12,579 nucleotides of DNA from an uncultured Lachnospiraceae bacterium. Lineage in GTDB: Bacteria; Bacillota; Clostridia; Lachnospirales; Lachnospiraceae. The stretch spans positions 1 to 12,579 of the forward strand of contig CAJUFU010000048.1 in the NCBI GenBank assembly GCA_910585555.1, read 5' to 3'. Positions 7,374 through 12,579 of this stretch are shown here, piece by piece. The notes beneath the pieces are model-generated. The model was not told where the DNA came from. It ran no database searches and saw only the letters and a list, made by a program, of their open reading frames with translations. Made by a program: the position numbers and the translations under genes. Each line of letters opens with the position of its first letter. Within the stretch, counting starts at the first letter, position 1.

Positions 7374-8324
7374 ATGGGTTTTTTCTCAGATTTGAAGGAT
7401 GATTTATCTCAGGCCGTGAATGAGCTGATGCCGGAAGAAGAGCTGGAAGCGGCGCTGGCGGCACAGGCCGCAGCAGAAGATAAATCATCCGCCGAAAATG
7501 TGATACAGGAAGAGACGCCTAAGGCGCAAGATACCCTGGAAACTGTGGATTTAGACAGTATGCTGAATAAATTGGAAGAGGCGTCGCCGGCAGTGGAGAT
7601 GCCGGCAGAACCGGAAGCAGCTGCAATACCGGAACCTGTTATGGAAATGCCGGCGGCAGAACCGGAACCCGTCATAGAGGAAGTACCTGAGGCAGAGCCA
7701 CAACCGGCGGCTGTCATAGAAGAAGCACCGGCAGAAGAGGCGGTAATAGAAGAACCGGCAGTGGAACCTGAAATGGAGACAGAGCCGGAAGAAGATAAGC
7801 AGACAATCCAGAATAGCGGAGGAGAAAAGAAGAAAATGGAAGTGCAGGCAAATCGCGTAGCGGTAGATGAGACAGCAGTTGTAACAGAGGGCATGACAAT
7901 AACAGGCGATATCATGTCAGAGGGTTCCATGGAACTGATTGGTACGGTAAACGGTAATATTGATATTCTGGGTAAATTGAATATCACGGGCACCATTCAG
8001 GGAAATTCCAGGGCGGCCGAGATTTTTGCGGAAGGTGCGAAGATCACTGGTGAAGTAAACAGCCAGGGCAGCGTTAAAATTGGTCAAAGTTCTGTAGTGA
8101 TCGGTAATATTTCGGCTACCAGCGCAGTGGTTGCAGGCGCTGTGAAGGGTGATATCGATGTGCAGGGGCCGGTTATTTTAGACACAACGGCCATTGTGAT
8201 GGGTAATATCAAATCCAAATCCGTACAGATCAACAACGGTGCAGTCATTGAAGGTATGTGTTCTCAGTGCTATGCAGATGTGAATCCGACATCCTTCTTC
8301 GAGGAATTCAAGAAGAAAAAATGA
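7374..8324 (+). CDS. Bactofilin (polymer-forming cytoskeletal protein) with long acidic N-terminal extension
   Basis: Residues about 160-300 form a bactofilin (DUF583) domain: short Val/Ile/Gly-rich beta-helix turns such as MTITGDI, ELIGTVNGNIDI, KITGEVNSQGSVKIG and AVKGDIDVQGPVIL. Bactofilins self-assemble into filaments that position cell-wall enzymes. Residues 1-155 are unusual: an N-terminal helix (FSDLKDDLSQAVNEL) followed by a low-complexity Pro/Glu/Ala/Val stretch (about 70-140) and GEKKKM. Most bactofilins are nearer 120-200 residues, so 316 is long. GGAGGAG at 7361-7367 precedes the ATG by 6 bases. An in-frame ATG at 7836 (Met155) is preceded by another GGAGGAG, so a short 162-residue form may also be made. 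It lies between the deacetylase and pyrH, on the same strand, and may be co-transcribed with either. Confidence 0.85.
   Translation: MGFFSDLKDDLSQAVNELMPEEELEAALAAQAAAEDKSSAENVIQEETPKAQDTLETVDLDSMLNKLEEASPAVEMPAEPEAAAIPEPVMEMPAAEPEPVIEEVPEAEPQPAAVIEEAPAEEAVIEEPAVEPEMETEPEEDKQTIQNSGGEKKKMEVQANRVAVDETAVVTEGMTITGDIMSEGSMELIGTVNGNIDILGKLNITGTIQGNSRAAEIFAEGAKITGEVNSQGSVKIGQSSVVIGNISATSAVVAGAVKGDIDVQGPVILDTTAIVMGNIKSKSVQINNGAVIEGMCSQCYADVNPTSFFEEFKKKK
7818..7824 (+). promoter_or_regulatory. Possible internal ribosome binding site in the bactofilin gene
   Basis: GGAGGAG is followed 11 bases later by an in-frame ATG (7836-7838, Met155) exactly where the disordered extension gives way to the beta-helix. 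The bases also encode Gly-Gly-Glu, so the match may be coincidental. Confidence 0.3.
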
Positions 8325-8326
8325 GT

Positions 8327-8347
8327 ACAGACAGTCAGATAGTCTGT
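8327..8347 (+). repeat. Short inverted repeat between bactofilin and pyrH
   Basis: ACAGAC (8327-8332) and GTCTGT (8342-8347) form a 6-base stem with a 9-base loop, 3 bases after the bactofilin stop. No T-run follows, so it is not a standard terminator. It may be an RNA processing or stability hairpin, or chance. Confidence 0.3.
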
Positions 8348-8375
8348 GGATTCCGGAAAGGATACGGGTATTGAT

Positions 8376-9071
8376 ATGAAGCGGATACTCTTAAAGTTGA
8401 GCGGGGAAGCTTTAGCGGGCGAAAAGAAGACAGGATTTGATGAGGAGACAGTGCGGGATGTTGCCTTACAGGTAAAACAGCTTGTGGATGATGGCATTCA
8501 GGTCGGCATTGTGATCGGCGGCGGGAATTTCTGGCGCGGACGTTCCAGTGAGAATATCGACAGGACGAAGGCTGACCAGATCGGTATGCTGGCCACGATC
8601 ATGAACTGTATTTATGTCTCCGAGATTTTTCGCTCAGTTGGCATGATGACTTCGGTTCTGACACCTTTTGAGTGTGGGTCTTTCACGAAGCTTTTTTCTA
8701 AGGACAGGGCAAACAAATACTTTAAAAAGAATATGGTGGTATTTTTTGCCGGCGGTACGGGACATCCCTATTTCTCTACGGATACCGGGGTGGTGCTTCG
8801 TGCCGTGGAGGTAGATGCGGATGTGATTCTCTTGGCGAAGGCGGTGGATGGTGTTTATGATGACGATCCCAGACGGAATCCTGAAGCGAAGAAATATGAT
8901 GAGATTCCGATCGAGGAGGTAATCGAGAAGAATCTGCTGGTGGTTGATATGACGGCTTCCATTTTGGCACGGGATAATAAGATGCCGATGTGGGTTTTTG
9001 CCTTGAATGAAGAGAATAGTATTGTCAACACCGTCAAAGGTAAATTTAACGGTACGAAAGTGACCGTATAA
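8376..9071 (+). CDS. pyrH: UMP kinase
   Basis: Phosphorylates UMP to UDP with ATP, the committed step to UTP and CTP; a cytoplasmic hexamer of the amino-acid-kinase fold. Motifs from the ATG at 8376: KLSGEAL (7-13), GIVIGGGNFWRG (44-55), DQIGMLATIMN (67-77), GGTGHPYFSTDT (126-137), AKAVDGVYDDDP (154-165) and DMTAS (191-195). The 231-residue length fits the family. An in-frame GTG at 8346 would add 10 residues, but family members begin at MKR-LLKLSGEAL. The nearest ribosome site (AAAGGA, 8357-8362) is 13 bases from the ATG, rather far. In many Firmicutes pyrH follows rpsB-tsf; here a bactofilin takes that place. Confidence 0.95.
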   Translation: MKRILLKLSGEALAGEKKTGFDEETVRDVALQVKQLVDDGIQVGIVIGGGNFWRGRSSENIDRTKADQIGMLATIMNCIYVSEIFRSVGMMTSVLTPFECGSFTKLFSKDRANKYFKKNMVVFFAGGTGHPYFSTDTGVVLRAVEVDADVILLAKAVDGVYDDDPRRNPEAKKYDEIPIEEVIEKNLLVVDMTASILARDNKMPMWVFALNEENSIVNTVKGKFNGTKVTV

Positions 9072-9095
9072 CGAAAGCAGCTGGAGGGTAACAGT

Positions 9096-9647
9096 ATGGA
9101 TGAAAGACTAAAACCTTATGAGCAGAAAATGCAGAAAACCTATGATTTTCTGGTAACAGATCTGGGGGCAATCCGTGCCGGCCGTGCGAATCCGCATGTC
9201 CTTGACAAGATTAAGGTAGATTATTATGGAACCCCCACGCCCATTCAGCAGGTGGGCAATATCACAGTACCGGAGGCTCGCGTTCTTCAGATTGCACCGT
9301 GGGAGAAGAGCCTGATTAAGAGTATCGAGAAGGCAATCATGATGTCCGATGTGGGCATTACCCCTTCTAATGACGGTTCCCTGATTCGCCTGGTGTTCCC
9401 GGAGCTTACGGAGGAACGTCGTAAGGAGCTGGTGAAAGATATTAAGAAGCGCGGCGAGGAGAATAAAGTTGCTATCCGCAATACAAGGCGGGACGGCAAT
9501 GATGCCTTCAAGAAGCTGGCAAAGACAGAAGTGTCTGAGGATGAGATTAAGGAGTTAGGGGATGAACTGCAGAAGCTGACCGATAAATTTATCAAAGAGA
9601 TCGATAAGCTTGTGGAGGAGAAATCCAAGGAGATACTTACCGTATAA
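9096..9647 (+). CDS. frr: Ribosome recycling factor
   Basis: Splits post-termination ribosomes together with EF-G. The length of 183 residues is typical (about 185). Recognisable blocks are IRAGRANPHVLDKI (26-39), YYGTPTPIQQVGNI (43-56), ARVLQIAPWEK (61-71), IRLVFPELTEERRKEL (97-112) and RNTRRDGND (128-136), including the conserved arginine pair that touches 23S rRNA. GGAGGG at 9083-9088 lies 7 bases before the ATG, and the gene starts 24 bases after the pyrH stop, the standard pyrH-frr pairing. The coding end carries a TATAAT (9643-9648) over the stop codon, considered below as a possible weak promoter. A strong hairpin follows at 9684. Confidence 0.97.
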   Translation: MDERLKPYEQKMQKTYDFLVTDLGAIRAGRANPHVLDKIKVDYYGTPTPIQQVGNITVPEARVLQIAPWEKSLIKSIEKAIMMSDVGITPSNDGSLIRLVFPELTEERRKELVKDIKKRGEENKVAIRNTRRDGNDAFKKLAKTEVSEDEIKELGDELQKLTDKFIKEIDKLVEEKSKEILTV

Positions 9648-9683
9648 TTACATACGGCAGGGGTACAGACAGCAAAACAGAGA

Positions 9684-9718
9684 GGGGCTTACAGAATGGA
9701 TATTCTGTTGCCCCTTTT
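9684..9718 (+). terminator. Strong intrinsic terminator-like hairpin between frr and uppS
   Basis: GGGGC (9684-9688) pairs with GCCCC (9710-9714), and ACAGAAT (9691-9697) pairs with ATTCTGT (9702-9708) around a GGATT-region loop of 4 bases, leaving only a small internal loop. TTTT follows at 9715-9718. The uppS start at 9742 leaves no room for a promoter afterwards, so read-through or regulated termination is likely. Confidence 0.7.
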
Positions 9719-9741
9719 CATGATTGTTTGGAGGGAAGCGT

Positions 9742-10458
9742 ATGGAAGAAGGTATCAAAGTACCAAATCATGTGGCGATTATCCTTGACGGAAACGGCAG
9801 ATGGGCCAAAAGCAAGGGGATGCCGCGCAATTATGGACATGTGCAGGGAGCCAAGACAGTGGAGGTGATCTGCGAGGAAGCCTACCGCATGGGCATACAG
9901 TATTTGACCGTATATGCTTTCAGCACGGAGAACTGGAATCGGCCGAAAGACGAGGTGGATGCCTTGATGGGGCTTTTGCGCAGTTACATGAAGACTTGTC
10001 TGAAAACGGCGGCCAAGAATAATATGTGCGTGAGAGTGATTGGAGAGAAATCCAGGCTGGATGAAGATATCCGCAAACGTATTGCGCAGCTAGAAGAGGC
10101 TACCAGGGATAATACCGGACTGCATTTTCAGATTGCCATCAACTATGGGGGAAGGGACGAGATTGTCAGGGCTGTGCGTAAGATTGCGCAGAAGGCCTCA
10201 GAAGGCGGCCTGCAGGCAGAGCAGATTACAGAGCGGACGATCAGCGATATGCTGGACACCGGCGCGCTTCCGGACCCGGATTTGTTGATTCGCACTTGTA
10301 ATGAGCAGAGAATTTCGAATTTTTTGCTATGGCAGCTGGCTTATACGGAGTTCTATTTTACGCCGGTGGCCTGGCCTGATTTTACCAAAGAAGAATTAGA
10401 GCGGGCCGTGGAAGCATATAATAAGAGAGACAGACGATACGGTCTGGTGAAAGAATAG
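9742..10458 (+). CDS. uppS: Isoprenyl transferase, (di-trans,poly-cis) undecaprenyl diphosphate synthase
   Basis: Condenses isopentenyl diphosphate units onto farnesyl diphosphate to make the C55 lipid carrier for peptidoglycan and other surface polymers. From the ATG at 9742 (238 residues): AIILDGNGRWAK (12-23) with catalytic Asp16, GHVQGAK (32-38), YAFSTENWNRP (58-68), INYGGRDE (133-140), and PDPDLLIRTCNEQRISNF (177-194) with the substrate-binding Arg184, Arg190 and Ser192; Glu203 in AYTEFYF fits the metal-site glutamate. The usual Gly-Gly or Ser-Gly before that Glu188 is Cys-Asn here. GGAGGG at 9730-9735 sits 6 bases before the ATG, which beats an in-frame TTG at 9724. The next gene, cdsA, starts 12 bases on. 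Confidence 0.95.
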   Translation: MEEGIKVPNHVAIILDGNGRWAKSKGMPRNYGHVQGAKTVEVICEEAYRMGIQYLTVYAFSTENWNRPKDEVDALMGLLRSYMKTCLKTAAKNNMCVRVIGEKSRLDEDIRKRIAQLEEATRDNTGLHFQIAINYGGRDEIVRAVRKIAQKASEGGLQAEQITERTISDMLDTGALPDPDLLIRTCNEQRISNFLLWQLAYTEFYFTPVAWPDFTKEELERAVEAYNKRDRRYGLVKE

Positions 10459-10470
10459 GAAGGTGTCGGC

Positions 10471-11313
10471 ATGTTTCGTACTAGGTTGATGAGCGGTATC
10501 CTGTTAGTGATAGCGGCATTGGCGGTTATTATGACAGGCGGTGTTTTTCTGGCGGCAGTACTGTGTCTGCTATCGGGCATTGCTTACAGAGAACTGACGA
10601 AGGCCTGTGGTCTGCGGTCTGCCCAGGGCGGTATCAGCGGACTGGAGATTGCCGGATGTGTCATGATTCTTGTGTATTATGTGATGCTTGCGGCTTCTCT
10701 GCAGTGGGGCATTATGAATCTTTATCTGACCATGATGGTTGTGATCGTGGCGGCCTTTTTGGCACACTTATTTGTGTATGTGTTCACCTTCCCCAAATAC
10801 CGTGCAGAGCAGGTGATGGCTTCCATGTTTGCCTTCTTTTATGCGCCTGTGATGTTGGCTTTTATCTATCTGCTGCGGGAAGGATTTGCCCAGGGCAGGT
10901 ATCTGGTATGGTTTATATTCTTGAGCTCCTGGGGCAGTGATACCTGTGCCTATGCCGTGGGGGTGCTGATCGGAAAACATAAGATGACGCCCAAGTTAAG
11001 TCCGAAGAAATCCGTGGAGGGTGCGGTCGGCGGTGTGGTGGGTGCGGCACTTTTATTTATGCTGTATACCCGTCTGGTGATCAACGTATATACGGACGCG
11101 GCTCTGCCGCTTGCTTTGGCGGCTGTGCTTGGCGGTGTGGGAGCGCTGGTATCCATGGTAGGAGATTTGGCGGCTTCCGCGGTGAAGCGCGATCACGATA
11201 TCAAGGATTACGGGAAATTGATACCAGGGCATGGCGGCATTATGGACCGGTTTGACAGTGTGATCGTGACGGCACCCATCATCTTTATTGGGATTGCGAT
11301 GTTACTGCAGTAG
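10471..11313 (+). CDS. cdsA: Phosphatidate cytidylyltransferase (CDP-diglyceride synthase)
   Basis: Integral membrane enzyme making CDP-diacylglycerol from phosphatidic acid and CTP, the precursor of membrane phospholipids. The 280-residue protein is strongly hydrophobic, with about eight membrane segments. The C-terminal family signature runs from Ser228 to Asp262, read in parts as SMVGDLAASAVKRD, then IKDYGKLIPGHGGIMDRFD, with the metal-binding Asp232 and the final Asp259/Asp262. Earlier conserved pieces are SSWGSDTCAY (152-161) and SPKKSVEG (177-184). AGGAAGG at 10457-10463 overlaps the uppS stop and sits 7 bases before the ATG, indicating tight co-expression. Confidence 0.95.
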   Translation: MFRTRLMSGILLVIAALAVIMTGGVFLAAVLCLLSGIAYRELTKACGLRSAQGGISGLEIAGCVMILVYYVMLAASLQWGIMNLYLTMMVVIVAAFLAHLFVYVFTFPKYRAEQVMASMFAFFYAPVMLAFIYLLREGFAQGRYLVWFIFLSSWGSDTCAYAVGVLIGKHKMTPKLSPKKSVEGAVGGVVGAALLFMLYTRLVINVYTDAALPLALAAVLGGVGALVSMVGDLAASAVKRDHDIKDYGKLIPGHGGIMDRFDSVIVTAPIIFIGIAMLLQ

Positions 11314-11337
11314 CGGGTTCTGATCGGGACAGGATTT

Positions 11338-11343
11338 GGAGGA
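11338..11343 (+). promoter_or_regulatory. Ribosome binding site for the TTG start of dxr
   Basis: GGAGGA lies 5 bases before a TTG at 11349. The encoded MKKIGILGSTGSIG is the normal N-terminus of the enzyme, and no in-frame ATG is near, so the TTG start is well supported. Confidence 0.75.
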
Positions 11344-11348
11344 TAAAA

Positions 11349-12494
11349 TTGAAAAAGATAGGAATACTGGGTTCTACGGGGTCGATCGGGACGCAGACTC
11401 TGGAGATTGTAAGAAAAGAGAAAGACTTGCGTGTGGTGTCCTTAGCGGCAGGGCGCAATGTGGATTTGATGGAGAAGCAGGTGCGGGAATTTATGCCCGT
11501 TTTGGCCGCTATGTGGTCCAAGGAGGCGGCCGAAGATCTGCGGGTGAGAGTGAAGGACCTGCCGGTGAGGGTAGTAAGCGGCATGGAGGGACTTTTGGAG
11601 GCTTCCACGGTAGAGCAGATGGAGGTATTGGTCACCGGCATCGTGGGCATGATAGGGATTAGGCCCACCATTGCCGCTATTGAGGCAGGCAAGGATATCG
11701 CTCTCGCCAATAAGGAGACTTTGGTGACGGCGGGACATATCATCATGCCGCTTTCGAAGAAATGCGGTGTCAATATTTTACCAGTGGACAGCGAACACAG
11801 CGCTATTTTCCAGTCCATGCACGGGGAGAACAGAGCCCGTGTCAGCCGGATTCTCCTGACGGCTTCCGGCGGCCCTTTTCGAGGAAAAAGGAAAGAGGAA
11901 CTGGCGGATATGACGGTGGAAGATGCCCTAAAGCATCCCAATTGGTCCATGGGAAAAAAGGTTACCATCGATTCCGCATCCCTTTGTAATAAGGGATTGG
12001 AGGTGATGGAGGCGAAGTGGCTGTTCGATGTGAAGTTAGAACAGATTCAGGTGGTGGTCCACCCCCAGAGTATTCTTCACTCCGCCGTAGAGTATGTGGA
12101 TGGTGGGATTATGGGGCAGATGGGCGTACCGGATATGAAACTGCCGATTCAATATGCATTGTTTTACCCGGACAGAAGACCCATGGATGCGGGAAGAGTG
12201 GACTTATGTAAACTAGGCCGGCTTACCTTTGAGGAGCCGGATACGGAAACCTTCCGGGGACTGGCGCTTGCGTATCAGGCGGCTAGACGGGGCGGTTCAC
12301 TTCCCACAGTGTTCAATGCGGCCAATGAACGGGCTGTGGCCCTCTTTTTAGAGAAGAAAATACGGTTTTTGCAGATACCGGAACTGATCGAGGCTTCTAT
12401 GGAGGCCCATCGGGTAATAGAGGAACCGACGGTGGAACAGATTCTTTCGGCGGAAGCAGCGACCTACGAGTATATTAAGCAGAAATATGAGTGA
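11349..12494 (+). CDS. dxr: 1-deoxy-D-xylulose-5-phosphate reductoisomerase
   Basis: Converts DXP to methylerythritol 4-phosphate with NADPH, the second step of the MEP isoprenoid pathway, which feeds the neighbouring UppS. 381 residues, normal length. GSTGSIG (8-14) binds NADPH; ALANKETLVTAG (118-129), LPVDSEHSAIFQ (144-155) with metal ligands Asp147 and Glu149, TASGGPFR (171-178), HPNWSMGKK (196-204), IDSASLCNKGLEVMEA (207-222) with Glu218 as the third ligand, and VHPQSILHS (237-245) are all intact. The start is TTG with a good ribosome site, which may limit its translation. The gene begins 35 bases after cdsA and is followed by a hairpin and the next partial gene. Confidence 0.96.
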   Translation: MKKIGILGSTGSIGTQTLEIVRKEKDLRVVSLAAGRNVDLMEKQVREFMPVLAAMWSKEAAEDLRVRVKDLPVRVVSGMEGLLEASTVEQMEVLVTGIVGMIGIRPTIAAIEAGKDIALANKETLVTAGHIIMPLSKKCGVNILPVDSEHSAIFQSMHGENRARVSRILLTASGGPFRGKRKEELADMTVEDALKHPNWSMGKKVTIDSASLCNKGLEVMEAKWLFDVKLEQIQVVVHPQSILHSAVEYVDGGIMGQMGVPDMKLPIQYALFYPDRRPMDAGRVDLCKLGRLTFEEPDTETFRGLALAYQAARRGGSLPTVFNAANERAVALFLEKKIRFLQIPELIEASMEAHRVIEEPTVEQILSAEAATYEYIKQKYE

Positions 12495-12498
12495 TAAC

Positions 12499-12519
12499 TG
12501 CCGTCAGTAAAAGACGGCG
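12499..12519 (+). repeat. Perfect hairpin between dxr and the next gene
   Basis: GCCGTC (12500-12505) and GACGGC (12513-12518) form a 6-base GC-rich stem with loop AGTAAAA, extended by a T-G pair. No T-run follows and a ribosome site comes soon after, so it is more likely an mRNA processing or stability element than a terminator. Confidence 0.45.
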
Positions 12520-12535
12520 TGGAACGGAGAGCAGA

Positions 12536-12579
12536 TTGATCAGGACAATTATTTTATTTTTGATTATCATGGGAGTGGT
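12536..12579 (+). CDS. Start of a membrane protein, probably RseP site-2 protease (partial)
   Basis: An open frame from a TTG at 12536 to the window end reads MIRTIILFLIIMGVV, a hydrophobic segment. GGAG at 12526-12529 sits 6 bases before it. In Firmicutes dxr is commonly followed by rseP, whose product starts with a membrane helix leading to HELGH. The HEXXH motif would fall just beyond the window, so the identity is inferred from position and hydrophobicity only. An ATG at 12569 is a less likely start. Confidence 0.5.
   Translation, partial: MIRTIILFLIIMGV

Noticed and set aside
7600..7790. Tandem DNA repeat or CRISPR-like array in the bactofilin gene
   Set aside because: The repetition is short, irregular and in-frame, reflecting a low-complexity protein arm.
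7409..7996. 195-codon minus-strand open frame opposite the bactofilin gene
   Set aside because: Its Ser/Ala-rich product is the mirror of the Glu/Pro/Ala codon bias of the bactofilin arm; no ribosome site or domain supports it.
8327..8347. Inverted repeat as a terminator after the bactofilin gene
   Set aside because: The stem is only 6 bases with a 9-base loop and no T-run.
11285..11968. 227-codon minus-strand open frame opposite dxr
   Set aside because: It lies wholly over the end of cdsA and an intact dxr with all catalytic motifs; the product has no recognisable features.
12500..12518. Hairpin after dxr as a terminator
   Set aside because: No T-run follows and the next ribosome site is 8 bases away.

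Overview
The window looks like chromosome from a low-GC Gram-positive of the Clostridia, most likely Lachnospiraceae. The reasons are the gene order pyrH-frr-uppS-cdsA-dxr followed by a probable rseP start, strong GGAGG-type ribosome sites, TTG starts, a bactofilin beside a NodB-type deacetylase, and a bacterial FAM3/ILEI-like domain. This is inference from gene content; no search was run. Every gene is on the + strand.

Region 1 (1-6306) is an accessory cluster: an MBOAT acyltransferase (DltB/AlgI type, 5' end outside the window and apparently frameshifted near base 56), a membrane-anchored SGNH/DltD-like protein with two C-terminal ILEI-like repeats, a DltA-like adenylation enzyme, and a fold-type-III PLP decarboxylase. 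A rho-independent terminator follows the decarboxylase. It resembles a dlt (D-alanylation) operon with a decarboxylase added and no carrier protein in view. My hypothesis is that an amino acid is activated and loaded on a carrier, decarboxylated (perhaps while tethered, as BtrK does in butirosin synthesis), and passed by the MBOAT and SGNH proteins to a surface polymer. The first two genes look more AT-rich by eye than the housekeeping block.

Region 2 (about 6373-8324) starts with a candidate extended -10 promoter and holds a membrane-anchored polysaccharide deacetylase and, 18 bases on, a bactofilin with a long acidic Pro/Glu/Ala-rich N-terminal extension. Both point to cell-wall remodelling and cell shape.

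Region 3 (8376-12579) is a housekeeping block: UMP kinase, ribosome recycling factor, undecaprenyl diphosphate synthase, CDP-diglyceride synthase, DXP reductoisomerase, and the first 14 codons of what is probably the RseP site-2 protease. A strong terminator-like hairpin sits between frr and uppS, only 23 bases before the uppS start, suggesting partial termination or attenuation inside an essential operon. I saw no tRNA, rRNA, CRISPR array, insertion sequence or recognisable riboswitch, and no gene-free stretch over 300 bases.
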